Origin: Pullulanibacillus camelliae
Lineage (GTDB): Bacteria > Bacillota > Bacilli > Bacillales > Sporolactobacillaceae
Direction: 5' to 3'
NCBI RefSeq assembly: GCF_014642655.1
Contig: NZ_BMIR01000001.1
Coordinates: 235,518-299,517 of the forward strand
Length of the DNA stretch: 64,000 bases
The notes under the pieces were generated by a model that searched no databases, was not told the DNA's origin, and worked only from the letters and a program-made list of their open reading frames with translations. The translations under genes were made by a program, and so were the position numbers. How positions within the stretch are numbered: the first letter of the stretch is position 1; each line of letters begins with the position of its first letter. This document shows positions 1 through 8,633 of this stretch, in pieces.

Positions 1-840
1 TCCTTTTGACTGCATATCATCGCTTTGCATACTGTTGGGGTGTAATACATTGTTGTCTTTTAGCTTTTTAAAATACTGCATGGTTTGAATGATGCCAGGT
101 GTATCGAAATCATATTTACCCGTTTTATAATTGATGCCTGTTACTCCACCTGAGTTCCAAAATACCTCTGGAGAGATCGCTGTCGCCATGGACATAATTT
201 CACCATTTGTCTCATATGATGCAGAGGATTTACCAGCAACGATAAGTCCATAGATTTTCCCTTGAGACTTTTCATAAATGGTCTTACCTGCATTCAGAAA
301 TTCATCCCATGTTTTCGGAATGGATTTAATCCCATATTGATTTAAAATCTTTTTATTATAAAACATCATGTTCGTGTAATGATATCCAGACATAAGGGGG
401 AGCTGATAAACCTTACCATTAAGCGTTGTAAACCCCTCCGACCAGGTTCCATCAACAAATTGAGTCTTTTTCTGATCCGTTATGACATCATCAATATCAT
501 GAATGACGTCAAGACCCGTCAACTGTGGTAAGGAAAGTGACGGATTAAAGCCAAATATATCAGGAAGCTGATTGCCTTGAATGGCTGCCTGTAGTTGTGC
601 CACATATTGATCCGCCGGAACATTGGTTAACTTTACATGAATCTTCGGGTTCTCCTTCTCAAAATCAGCAATCGTCGTTTTAAACACATCATTAAGCTCT
701 GGCCAGCGGTTCCATAAAGTTATCGTAGCTTTCCCGCCGGCAGATGATTGACTACTAGAATCTGCTGAACTGCTACACCCCGCCAAGACAAGGGAGAATA
801 ACAGGATCATGCCCATGGCCAAACTAAATAGTTTCCGCAA
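1..840 (-). CDS. Sugar ABC transporter substrate-binding lipoprotein (family 1), 3' end outside window
   Basis: This is the extracellular substrate-binding lipoprotein of a carbohydrate ABC importer. The frame is open from a TTG at 840 to the window edge, giving 280 codons without a stop. The start follows a GAGGAGGGG ribosome site. The N-terminus is a lipoprotein signal with lipobox LAGC and acylated Cys22, followed by a Ser-rich linker. The mature part resembles family 1 solute-binding proteins, with motifs such as LPDIFGFNPS and FYNKKILNQYGI. It lies 50 bp downstream of the sulfatase gene with no terminator between them, so the two are probably co-transcribed. The partner suggests a sulfated glycan substrate, but this is inference. 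Permease genes would lie beyond the left edge. Confidence 0.88.
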   Translation of the reverse strand, partial: MRKLFSLAMGMILLFSLVLAGCSSSADSSSQSSAGGKATITLWNRWPELNDVFKTTIADFEKENPKIHVKLTNVPADQYVAQLQAAIQGNQLPDIFGFNPSLSLPQLTGLDVIHDIDDVITDQKKTQFVDGTWSEGFTTLNGKVYQLPLMSGYHYTNMMFYNKKILNQYGIKSIPKTWDEFLNAGKTIYEKSQGKIYGLIVAGKSSASYETNGEIMSMATAISPEVFWNSGGVTGINYKTGKYDFDTPGIIQTMQYFKKLKDNNVLHPNSMQSDDMQSKG

Positions 841-890
841 AATACCCCTCCTCAAATACTGTTTCTTTAAGTGACTAAAAAGCAGGTAAT

Positions 891-2366
891 TTAGAGTCCA
901 CGTAAATTCGGATGATGTGGAACAACGTCACATGTTTCCTGATAAAATGTCAGAACCCTTTCTTGCATTTCTGATAAAATCGCATGCATCTGTGGATCAT
1001 GAATACGATTGTCCAGTTCATGAGGATCAGCTTCTAAATCATATAATTCATCTTCCTCATACAACCGCCTGACATATTTATAGCGTTTAGTCCTGCACAT
1101 CACTGCTTTTGTATGTTCTGGTCCATCCTCTATTTGTAAACTTAATCTTGGCCAATAAAGACCTGTTTCTTGGCTCGAAAGCGATTCTAATTCCTTGCAA
1201 TGATCTTCTTCAGCAAGTCGCCCACCCTCACAAAAAACACTGTCTCGCTGCGCCTTTACTTCTCCTGAAATGAGGGGCAGCAACGAACGTCCAAAATGGG
1301 TATGGCTTGGCGTTATACCAGCTAAATTTTCAACCGTTGCGGAGACATCAATGAGTTCCACTAAAGCCTCATTGACCCCTGGATTAATTTCAATTCCCAG
1401 AGGTGGCTTAACGATTAAAGGAACATGGGTCAGACAATCTTCGAATGTATTTTGAGTTTTCTCTACTAATCCATAGTCTCCAGTAAAATCTCCATGATCT
1501 GAAAAGAAAAATACAGCTGTTTCATCATAAATCCCTGCATCCTTCAAGGCTTCCATCACCATGCCAAATTGGTGATCCACCCGTGCGCACATCCCATAAT
1601 AGGTAGCTCTTAATTCATCCCAACGCTCTTCCGTCCACGTTTTCATATTCTGCCTTTCATAGATCCCTTTCAGTAGGCTAGCCTTTCCCTCCCATTGTTC
1701 AGGGCTCTTGATACGCTCAGGAAGCTTGCCACGATCGATTTGGCTAAACCAAGGTTCTTCTACTCCATATGGTGGATGGGGATAAAGCAAGGGAAGATAG
1801 AGACAGAACGGTTGATCATCTGGTCGATTTTTTATTTGTTCAATGGCCCCCAACACATTTGCCCAGTCTGAATCGTAATAAAACTCAGCATCGTTTAGTT
1901 TAGCTATCCTTCCAACATAAAAGGAATAATACGTATCACTTCCCGGCTCACCTCGCCATTCATCATTTCCTCCCCAGTATGGCAAGGGCTTCTCTTTCGG
2001 ATTATATTTAATGTCACAATAATCCTCATAGCCATATTCAGCAGGAACCAAATCATTTTTGCCTCCCCACCAGACAAAGTAACCTGATTCTTTTAAAGTC
2101 TTTAATAACACAGGCTCATCCTTCTGAAGCATGTGATACATTGTGCGATGCCCTCTGACATGCGGATACCAGCCCGTCATAAATGAACAACGACTTGGTG
2201 TACAAACTGGATTTTGACAATACGCTTGACTGAAAGACACCGCCTCTTCTTGAACAAGTTGATCTAAGTTTGGCGTCATTGCTGCCTCATTTCCTAGATG
2301 CCCCATCACATCTCCACGCCATTGATCAGGATTAAAAATGATAATATTAGGCCTTTTTTTACTCAA
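891..2366 (-). CDS. Sulfatase family hydrolase (Cys-type)
   Basis: This 491-residue protein belongs to the alkaline-phosphatase-fold sulfatases, which remove sulfate esters from substrates such as sulfated glycans. The signature C-T-P-S-R at residues 55-59 is visible. Cys55 would have to be converted to formylglycine by FGE or an anSME, neither of which is in the window. Other family marks are the N-terminal FNPDQ metal motif (Asp14), YPHPPY near 195-200 and SDHGD at 289-293 with a Lys at 303. No signal peptide is seen, so it probably acts in the cytosol on imported substrate. The TTG start at 2366 follows an AAAGGGG ribosome site. A cre-like box lies upstream and a sugar-binding lipoprotein gene follows 50 bp downstream. 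Confidence 0.9.
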   Translation of the reverse strand: MSKKRPNIIIFNPDQWRGDVMGHLGNEAAMTPNLDQLVQEEAVSFSQAYCQNPVCTPSRCSFMTGWYPHVRGHRTMYHMLQKDEPVLLKTLKESGYFVWWGGKNDLVPAEYGYEDYCDIKYNPKEKPLPYWGGNDEWRGEPGSDTYYSFYVGRIAKLNDAEFYYDSDWANVLGAIEQIKNRPDDQPFCLYLPLLYPHPPYGVEEPWFSQIDRGKLPERIKSPEQWEGKASLLKGIYERQNMKTWTEERWDELRATYYGMCARVDHQFGMVMEALKDAGIYDETAVFFFSDHGDFTGDYGLVEKTQNTFEDCLTHVPLIVKPPLGIEINPGVNEALVELIDVSATVENLAGITPSHTHFGRSLLPLISGEVKAQRDSVFCEGGRLAEEDHCKELESLSSQETGLYWPRLSLQIEDGPEHTKAVMCRTKRYKYVRRLYEEDELYDLEADPHELDNRIHDPQMHAILSEMQERVLTFYQETCDVVPHHPNLRGL

Positions 2367-2412
2367 CCTTTATCCCCTTTCTACTCTTTTTTGTACCTAA
2401 GCGGCCATACAA

Positions 2413-2426
2413 GATAAGCGTTTTCA
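2413..2426 (-). promoter_or_regulatory. Candidate CcpA cre box upstream of the sulfatase operon
   Basis: The plus-strand sequence GATAAGCGTTTTCA matches the consensus TGWAANCGNTNWCA at 12 of 14 positions, with a complete right half. It lies 46 bp upstream of the TTG start of the sulfatase gene. This suggests carbon catabolite control of the operon. A LacI-family regulator with a similar site is an alternative. Confidence 0.5.
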
Positions 2427-2644
2427 TTTATTTTGTAGAATAAACGCCCCACCATTTTGCCGCTTCATTATTACCTTCCCTCCTATCAATAATGAGTTAA
2501 TTTCTAAATAAAACGAATACAGACAAAATTATATCTTTAATAACTATTTATTTCAATATTTTTATAGATATTTACGATATTTTATTTGTATAAAACCCCA
2601 ACACTTCCCATTGATTCCTTATATAATGGGGTTAGGTGATAGAT

Positions 2645-2956
2645 GTGAATATAGGTATGCGAATTCAAAACATACGAAAATCAAAAAATTTAAAAGTAAC
2701 TGAGTTAGCGAAAATGGCTTATATTTCTCAGCCTTATCTGAGTGATATTGAGAGAGGACGTACAACACCTTCACTTGATAAATTACAGACTATCTGCGAG
2801 GCTCTTGATATTTCCCTTGGTGATTTTTTTGGCAATGCCTCAGAGTTTTCGCCTGAACTTATACAACTGCTTGAAAATATCAAACGATTAACTGAAGAAG
2901 AGAGAACGCATCTTGCACATTTTATTGAAGCGATTGTAAATCGGCAGGATACATAG
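2645..2956 (+). CDS. Small XRE-family (HTH_3) transcriptional regulator
   Basis: This is a single-domain DNA-binding regulator of about 103 residues. Residues 3-60 form a Cro/C1-type helix-turn-helix with the hallmark stretch YISQPYLSDIERGRTTPS, and the C-terminal tail is probably helical. The GTG at 2645 is chosen because AGGTG lies six bases upstream and because the resulting N-terminus (VNIGMRIQNIR) fits the family. An in-frame GTG at 2636 is possible. It is monocistronic, followed by a strong terminator, and precedes the riboswitch-controlled WxL genes. The size and architecture resemble SinR-like or SlrR-like regulators, but the target cannot be read from the sequence. Confidence 0.85.
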   Translation: MNIGMRIQNIRKSKNLKVTELAKMAYISQPYLSDIERGRTTPSLDKLQTICEALDISLGDFFGNASEFSPELIQLLENIKRLTEEERTHLAHFIEAIVNRQDT

Positions 2957-2978
2957 ATTGAATCAATGCTTTAAAAAT

Positions 2979-3028
2979 AAAACACTCCCCTTAACTGATG
3001 GACAGATAACAGTTAAGAGGAGTGTTTT
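2979..3028. terminator. Strong, nearly symmetrical intrinsic terminator
   Basis: The arms 2979-2997 and 3010-3028 form a 19-bp stem with one mismatch. One outer end has four A and the other four T, so it may work in both directions. It ends the XRE gene and separates it from the riboswitch leader. Confidence 0.85.
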
Positions 3029-3124
3029 AATATGAAGCTACGAATCTGCGAGGAAAAATTGACCATAAAAATGGAATATTTTTTGCGTTGTTCGACACCC
3101 AAAAGGATTTTATAATCAAGCTAG

Positions 3125-3214
3125 CAGTTGAAAAGAGCAAACCAATTGAAAGATTGGGACGCAAAACTATAGGGACTAAAGCTTCGTGCTATGTCTGCCA
3201 GTTGCCGCGGAACG
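3125..3214 (+). promoter_or_regulatory. Cyclic di-GMP-I riboswitch (GEMM motif)
   Basis: The leader of the WxL gene has the conserved landmarks of the GEMM-I aptamer in order. They are AGCAAACC at 3136-3143, a stem CCAAT/ATTGG capped by a GAAA tetraloop at 3142-3157, the GGGACGCAAA junction at 3155-3164, GGGACTAAAGC at 3172-3182, and TGCCAGTTGCCG at 3196-3207. The aptamer ends about 60 bases before the ATG of the WxL gene. No terminator lies between them, so control is probably at translation. The family binds the second messenger c-di-GMP. Confidence 0.85.
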
Positions 3215-3274
3215 ATAGAGAGATTCTCCACGGGATACTCTACTGCACTAATAAAATGGTGGAGGTAAACATCT

Positions 3275-3979
3275 ATGTTCAAAAAAGTACGTAAATTTAT
3301 CCCTGCAGTCATTTTGTTCGGTGCTTTATTGTCAGCGAATTCTGCGTTTGCTGCTAGTTCCGGTACAATCACAGGCGGCACTTTAAATTTTGCAAGCAAT
3401 ACAGATCAGAATGCTTTAACAGAAGGCTCTAATGTCACTTCAAGCAATTCACTTGTTGGCTTCGGCTCCATTGGTACAGTTGATGTTACAGAACAATTCT
3501 CAACAATCAATACCAATGATTATCTTCGTATTGACGATAACCGTGGGACTAACGAAGGCTGGCAGATTAAAGTATCTGCATCTGATTTAACAGCCAATGT
3601 TGAAGATAAAACGACGGGTAAGACTGGCGATACAGTTCAAATTACCCTTCCTATCGGCTCTGTTCTTAAAGCAAACACAGCGTCTCTATCTAATATTGCC
3701 GGAAGCATGGAAGGCATCACATCACAAACAGGTGCCACATCCCTTTCCCCTTCCGGTGTTGCCCTTGTAACAGCTGATAAAGGATACGGCGCTGGCGCCT
3801 ATTCTGCCAATGTGACGTACGCTTTATCCTTGCCGAACTATCTACCAGCAGACGCTACACTTACACCAAGTGATGCCACTGATTCAAAATTTGCAAATGT
3901 CACGGATCCTACACGTATCGGTATGTTTGCAGGTGACTATTCGACAACCATCCAATACGCCGTTACTGTAGCTCCTTAA
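3275..3979 (+). CDS. WxL domain surface protein
   Basis: This 234-residue secreted protein has a clear Sec signal peptide ending at SAFA (about residue 26). The mature part matches the WxL domain, a C-terminal module known to bind peptidoglycan non-covalently in Gram-positives. The landmarks are the GTL-type N-terminus, VTVDVTEQF-like strands, GW in GWQIKVSASDL (about residue 90), and the closing GDYSTTIQYAVTVAP. Both hallmark tripeptides are altered, WQI and YAV instead of Trp-x-Leu. The protein is little more than the domain itself. ATG 3275 has GGAGG nine bases upstream. It sits behind a c-di-GMP-I riboswitch, and the WxL-interacting protein gene follows. A role in surface adhesion or matrix is inferred. 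Confidence 0.85.
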   Translation: MFKKVRKFIPAVILFGALLSANSAFAASSGTITGGTLNFASNTDQNALTEGSNVTSSNSLVGFGSIGTVDVTEQFSTINTNDYLRIDDNRGTNEGWQIKVSASDLTANVEDKTTGKTGDTVQITLPIGSVLKANTASLSNIAGSMEGITSQTGATSLSPSGVALVTADKGYGAGAYSANVTYALSLPNYLPADATLTPSDATDSKFANVTDPTRIGMFAGDYSTTIQYAVTVAP

Positions 3980-4005
3980 TTTAATAATTTGTTATAGCTT
4001 TGCTC

Positions 4006-4040
4006 AAGCTAAGAATGTTCATTCATTCTTAGCTTTTTTT
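4006..4040 (+). terminator. Intrinsic terminator between the WxL and WxL-interacting genes
   Basis: A 12-bp perfect stem (4006-4017 with 4024-4035) has a six-base loop and is followed by a run of T to 4040. It lies inside the two-gene unit. It would let most transcripts end after the abundant WxL protein, with read-through for the partner gene, whose ribosome site begins four bases later. Confidence 0.85.
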
Positions 4041-4053
4041 ATTGGAGGACAGC

Positions 4054-5073
4054 ATGAAGAAATTACTTTTTTGTCTCTTATTTTTCGTTTGTCTCAACAT
4101 CCACCACGCTCATGCAGATGAAGGCAAATTATTTATTGAACCTGCTGGGACCAATACAAGTGGTTATTTTTACATTGAAGGCCAGCCCGGCGAAAGCCAT
4201 ACCATTTCTTTAAAAATATCTAATCCCTCTCATCAGCTTTCAGGGAGTGGTACCTTATTTATCTCAGATGCAGTCACAGGTAAAGGCGGCGGTATGGCCA
4301 CACTCACACCTCAAAGTGCCGCCAGACAAAGAACCTCACTATGGTTCACTTTCAAGCAGAAGGACATTGTTTTAAAGCCTGGTGAAGTAAAAGTTTTACC
4401 CTTATCCTTTACCATTCCTAAGACAGCATTGCCAGGGGATCACATCGCCAATGTTGAATTGTATAAATTTGTCCCCGCCGAGAGTCGCCAAAATAGTCCT
4501 CAAGCCAACAAAGCAAAAATCATTGTAAACAATGCATATTCACAAGCTTATGCTGTGTGGGTAAAAATCAAGGGACCAGAAAAACACCAGCTTTCGCTTA
4601 CAAAGCTCACGCCTACTTGGAATGGTGCAGATTTATTTTTGGATATTTATCTTGCTAATAAAGGAAACGTCCTGGAAAAATCTAAGGGGACGGTCAGGAT
4701 CTATAAAAAACATAAGTTAATCATGACCAAGACAGCTAGTATGGGCTCGATCTATCCTGGGGATCAAAGTTATTTTTCGCTTTTAATTGATGATGAAAAA
4801 GCTCGACAGCCCGGGACCTATCAGGCTGATATCACTTGGACATATGCTGGACAAACCCTGCATAGAACCTTTACTTATTCCTTAAAAAGGACAGATGCCA
4901 ATCGGGCAGAGCATATCATCGTAAAAGGCAACGGCGATAACACCCCAGAAGGGCTGTTCATCACAAAAGCAGATCTGATTAAATATGGTGCGATTCTAGC
5001 TGGCAGCATTCTGCTCATCGTGGTTGTCATTATTATCCTTGTAAAAAGAAAGAAGAAAAGAAAGCAAAAATGA
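4054..5073 (+). CDS. WxL protein-interacting (DUF916/DUF3324) membrane-anchored protein
   Basis: This 339-residue protein has a signal peptide (KLLFCLLFFVCLNIHHAHA), two extracellular beta-sandwich regions typical of WxL-interacting proteins, and one C-terminal membrane helix (about residues 305-330) followed by a Lys/Arg-rich tail. The family, DUF916 plus DUF3324, binds WxL proteins and peptidoglycan and is nearly always encoded beside WxL genes. ATG 4054 is preferred over the TTG at 4042 because the GGAGG at 4044-4048 lies just upstream of it. It is the second gene of the riboswitch-led unit. The unit lacks the LPXTG and csc-type genes common in larger WxL clusters. Confidence 0.87.
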   Translation: MKKLLFCLLFFVCLNIHHAHADEGKLFIEPAGTNTSGYFYIEGQPGESHTISLKISNPSHQLSGSGTLFISDAVTGKGGGMATLTPQSAARQRTSLWFTFKQKDIVLKPGEVKVLPLSFTIPKTALPGDHIANVELYKFVPAESRQNSPQANKAKIIVNNAYSQAYAVWVKIKGPEKHQLSLTKLTPTWNGADLFLDIYLANKGNVLEKSKGTVRIYKKHKLIMTKTASMGSIYPGDQSYFSLLIDDEKARQPGTYQADITWTYAGQTLHRTFTYSLKRTDANRAEHIIVKGNGDNTPEGLFITKADLIKYGAILAGSILLIVVVIIILVKRKKKRKQK

Positions 5074-5664
5074 TGATTATAAAGTGATTTGGAAGGAGCT
5101 ATAGTAAGATTTGGCACCTCTAAAATTCAGACATGGGCTTTCCTGATCCTTTATGACACGTACCGGAGGAAATGAAAGGCAGTGCTCTACTTAATAGAGG
5201 CATGTTTTTACCTGACCTAACCAATGTTTACAGACCTCTTACCGAAGTGCTCGCGTTTTTTCTAATGCACGCTGGGCTTCCTGTGTTCTATCTCATGTAT
5301 AGGTCCTATAAATGTGCGGTGACACTTTCTTTTGCCAAACCAAACGCATTACATTTAAGAAATCTTCCCAAAGTCTCATTGAAGCTCCAAGGATTTGTCT
5401 ATACCACTGGTTGATCTCCCGAATGCTAAAATCGGGAGAACCCCCAGCTATTGCGCCTGAAATCACTCATTCCCCCCCTATCTTTAAGCCATTTAGGCTG
5501 GAGCGCCGAGTAGGTGCTCCAACGGAAGCAAAGGTTAAATCGACCCGTTCTTCCTCGGTCCACACTAAGACCTCTTACCTCCAATTTCCTGTAGGATCGA
5601 AAGTTTAATGAGATGATCATCCACTGCTTTACTCCATCCTTTTAGTCAATAGGCTCATTCGGGG
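5074..5664. other. 591-bp gap; possible decayed gene, no intact CDS supported
   Basis: No intact gene can be supported. Read on the minus strand, 5600-5290 gives short protein-like stretches in different frames (for example REINQWYRQILGASMRLWE) broken by stops and frame changes. This looks like a decayed gene of unrecognised family. A perfect 7-bp hairpin, CTCCCGA/TCGGGAG, lies at 5416-5438. Plus-strand open frames here have no convincing ribosome site. Confidence 0.3.
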
Positions 5665-6531
5665 TTAAGACTCAGATGAAGCCTTGTCTGTTTTCCCGAC
5701 AGAGTTCTTTTGCAAAAAATTACGGACAAGTTTTAAATAATCCTCATTTTCTTCAAGGTGTGGTGAATGTCCACTTTGTTCAAAAATAACGAGCTTAGAA
5801 TTTGGGATATGCTCAGCAATAATCTCAGAACAAAGAACAGGAGTGATCCAATCATGACGCCCTACCGTAACCAGTGTCGGTACCTTAATAGCAGGCAATT
5901 GTGGCTGAACATCGTATCGAGGTTTATTCACGCTAAAAGCAAAATTATGTGTTTCAAACCGATAAAAAATTGAATCCAATCGTTTTTTCACTGCTTCTTC
6001 ATCGTATTCCACAGTATAAAGTGGCTGAATCGCTGCAAACATGTCCTTAAGTTCTTGGTTTGACTCCACTTTACCGGCAAATAATTTTACAAGACGGTCT
6101 TCCGTTACTCCGGGAAGCTGACTTTTTAAGGCACGATCGATGGATAAATGATCAAAATCATTACTAGGGGCCGTATCTCGTAGTAAAACATGCGTCACCT
6201 GTTCAGGATAGCGGATCACATATTCTAATGCTAAGTACCCACCATATGATCCACCAAGTATTTTTATTGGCGCATCAACAAGTCTTTTTCTTAACTCCTC
6301 AATATCTGCCGCCCATTGTTCGTGTGTAAATGGCGGCTTCCCCTCAGAACGCCCTGAACCGCGCATATCCATAAAGACAAGCTGATAGTCATCACCTAAA
6401 GCTGAAAAGGCTTTAATATCATTTCTACAGTCGCCTAACCCTGGAGCGCCATGAATGAAAAAGATGGGTTCACCCTCCGGATTCCCATGAATTTCATAAT
6501 ATATATTATTTCCGTTGATTTTTATCATCAT
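5665..6531 (-). CDS. Alpha/beta hydrolase, proline iminopeptidase-like
   Basis: This 288-residue cytosolic hydrolase has the S33/proline iminopeptidase layout. The oxyanion motif HGAPGLGD is near residue 28, the nucleophile elbow GGSYGG has Ser95, and the acid and base are Asp227 (GRHDWITP) and His255 (QSGHSPH). Proline iminopeptidases release N-terminal proline from peptides and usually read HGGPG where this protein has HGAPG. Other amide or ester hydrolases are therefore possible. ATG 6531 is chosen over the GTG at 6543 because AAAGGGTGA lies at the right distance upstream. It is the last gene of peptide operon 1, 77 bp after the dppC-like gene, which supports a role in degrading imported peptides. 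Confidence 0.8.
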   Translation of the reverse strand: MMIKINGNNIYYEIHGNPEGEPIFFIHGAPGLGDCRNDIKAFSALGDDYQLVFMDMRGSGRSEGKPPFTHEQWAADIEELRKRLVDAPIKILGGSYGGYLALEYVIRYPEQVTHVLLRDTAPSNDFDHLSIDRALKSQLPGVTEDRLVKLFAGKVESNQELKDMFAAIQPLYTVEYDEEAVKKRLDSIFYRFETHNFAFSVNKPRYDVQPQLPAIKVPTLVTVGRHDWITPVLCSEIIAEHIPNSKLVIFEQSGHSPHLEENEDYLKLVRNFLQKNSVGKTDKASSES

Positions 6532-6608
6532 TTCTAGAATCACCCTTTAAAGTAAATTTCAAAACAACTCCATATTTGACGTTCATTTGTTATGGAACAT
6601 CTATAGGG

Positions 6609-7505
6609 CTATTTATTGACATACCTTGGATCTAAGGCGTCACGCAATCCATCGCCTAAAAAATTGTAAGCTAATACAACGAGAGTAATAGCAATCCCTG
6701 GAAGAATGCCCAGTATTGGAGCCGTCCAAATATATTGCTGTGAATTTTGTAGCATATTTCCCCATGTTGCCGTCGGAGGTTGAATACCTAAACCTAGATA
6801 ACTTATAGCACTTTCTGTTAAGATCGCCCACGCAATGGTCAATGTTCCAGAAACGATGATCGATGGAATAATCTGAGGCAAAATGTATTTCGCCATGATT
6901 CGAGCCGTTGATGCACCTGAGGCATTTGCCGCTTCAACGAATTCGTATTCCTTCCATTTCAAAGTCTCTCCATATACAATCCTGGCAATCTCCATCCACG
7001 AAGAGAAGGCGATGACAATGATGACCATAAACGGACTTGTTCCCAGCACCGTCAAGGCAACCAATACAAAAAAGAAATTAGGGATAGCCATCATCGCTTC
7101 AGTTATGCGCATAAATACAGCTTCCACAGCCTTACCAAGAAATCCCGCACACGCACCAATAAAGGTTCCAATAATCAGTGAGAATAGCATAGAACATAGC
7201 CCCACAAGTAAAGTGACTCGCCCCCCATGAAGCATTCGGGAAAAGACATCTCTGCCAAGGTCATCTGTTCCAAACGGGTGCTGTAAACTCCACCCAACAA
7301 GTGATCCGTCCTTAGAGATTTGTTCGGGTGTAACATGCCAAGCAAATGGACCCAAAAAGACAATAATATGGACCAATATAAGAAAGATGAATGAGATGAA
7401 CGCCACTTTGTTTTGTTTAAGATGTGTCAGAACAGCAAACTGCCGTTTTTTCTTTGTCACTTCGGCTTGAGACAATGAATCCTTTATATTCCTTGCTGTT
7501 GTCAT
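6609..7505 (-). CDS. Dipeptide/oligopeptide ABC transporter permease (DppC/OppC family)
   Basis: This 298-residue inner membrane protein belongs to the DppC/OppC permeases. It has an N-terminal cytoplasmic segment and one helix near residues 35-55, then the periplasm-facing loop HPFGTDDLGRDVFSRMLHGGR typical of the family. Five more helices follow, with the EAA loop (EAANASGASTARIMAKYILPQIIP) that docks on the ATPases. It would form the channel with the DppB-like protein encoded 16 bp upstream. The ATG at 7505 follows AAAGGAG. Confidence 0.92.
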   Translation of the reverse strand: MTTARNIKDSLSQAEVTKKKRQFAVLTHLKQNKVAFISFIFLILVHIIVFLGPFAWHVTPEQISKDGSLVGWSLQHPFGTDDLGRDVFSRMLHGGRVTLLVGLCSMLFSLIIGTFIGACAGFLGKAVEAVFMRITEAMMAIPNFFFVLVALTVLGTSPFMVIIVIAFSSWMEIARIVYGETLKWKEYEFVEAANASGASTARIMAKYILPQIIPSIIVSGTLTIAWAILTESAISYLGLGIQPPTATWGNMLQNSQQYIWTAPILGILPGIAITLVVLAYNFLGDGLRDALDPRYVNK

Positions 7506-7521
7506 ATCAAGGTCTCCTTTC

Positions 7522-8472
7522 TTACGCTACATTCTTCACACGCGGATCGACCTGAGAGTAAATCAAATCAACCAGAAGGTTACAGATAATAACTACTACT
7601 GTTATCACCACTGTAATCCCCATGACCAATGGATAGTCTCTACCATTAGCTGCTTCAATAATGAGATTCCCTATGCCAGTCCACCCAAATATCGACTCAG
7701 TAATCACGGCTCCACTTAACAGCCGAGGTATCATCACACCAATAATTGTGATGACAGGTATTAATGCATTCCTAAGGGCATGGCTATAAATCACGACGAC
7801 TTCTTTCGCACCCTTCGCTCGCGCTGTTCTGATAAAATTTTGTGATATGACCTCTAACATAGAGGAGCGGGTGAAACGCACAATATTGGGCAATACCGTC
7901 GTTGATAGGATAATGACAGGCATAATAAGATGAGCGAGATACCCCAATACATTAAAGTCACTGCCCCTGGGGCCCACACCTGAGGATGGCAACCAATGCA
8001 AGCTAACAGAGAACAATAAAATGAGCATAATCCCCAACCAAAATGCTGGAATGGATAATCCAATCACACTGACAAAATTAATCAAGTGATCTAAGACTTT
8101 CCCCCTTCGAATAGCGGAAATCACCCCAAAAATAATTCCGAAAACAACCGAGAAAATAATGGTATACACAGTTAATTCAATCGTATAGGGTAAACGCTCA
8201 TCAATTCTTTTTATAACAGGCTCATTAGATGTATAAGAGATGCCTAGATCTCCATGAATTGCTCCCTTTAACCATTCTCCATATCGAACAATAACAGGCT
8301 TATCTAAGCCATATCTTTCTATCATAGCCTGTCTCTCTTCTGGTGAAGCGTCCATACGTGTGACACCTTTAGGTCCGCCTGGGGCCAGATTGATTAAAAA
8401 GAAAGTAATGATTGTCACTATAAACAATAGAATGATACTCTGCCCAATGCGGTGAATTAAAAATCGAAGCAT
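7522..8472 (-). CDS. Dipeptide/oligopeptide ABC transporter permease (DppB/OppB family)
   Basis: This 316-residue permease has six predicted helices. The first is the N-terminal LRFLIHRIGQSIILLFIV, and the family loop PGGPKGVTRMDASPEE and the EAA-type loop (ARAKGAKEVVVIYSHALRNALIP) are present. ATG 8472 is preferred to the ATG at 8478 because GGAGGG lies eight bases upstream of it and only two upstream of the other. It is separated from the upstream binding-protein gene by about 570 bp that hold a repeat element. Whether transcription continues through the repeat is not clear from the sequence. Confidence 0.92.
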   Translation of the reverse strand: MLRFLIHRIGQSIILLFIVTIITFFLINLAPGGPKGVTRMDASPEERQAMIERYGLDKPVIVRYGEWLKGAIHGDLGISYTSNEPVIKRIDERLPYTIELTVYTIIFSVVFGIIFGVISAIRRGKVLDHLINFVSVIGLSIPAFWLGIMLILLFSVSLHWLPSSGVGPRGSDFNVLGYLAHLIMPVIILSTTVLPNIVRFTRSSMLEVISQNFIRTARAKGAKEVVVIYSHALRNALIPVITIIGVMIPRLLSGAVITESIFGWTGIGNLIIEAANGRDYPLVMGITVVITVVVIICNLLVDLIYSQVDPRVKNVA

Positions 8473-8633
8473 GACCATTCCCTCCTTTTCCTTTCAAATT
8501 CATAAATAACTCTTAGCATCAGCTTTTTTTGCTATTCATCTTATTGACGCATCCTTCCTCTAGATAACAAAGCTCTGCTCTAACTCTGCACCTGAGAGAA
8601 AGCTTTTGCTTACTCCACGTATTAAAAAGAAAT

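Noticed and set aside
3088-3294. 68-codon plus-strand frame
   Set aside because: It runs through the riboswitch aptamer and overlaps the WxL start. The RNA motif explains the sequence better.
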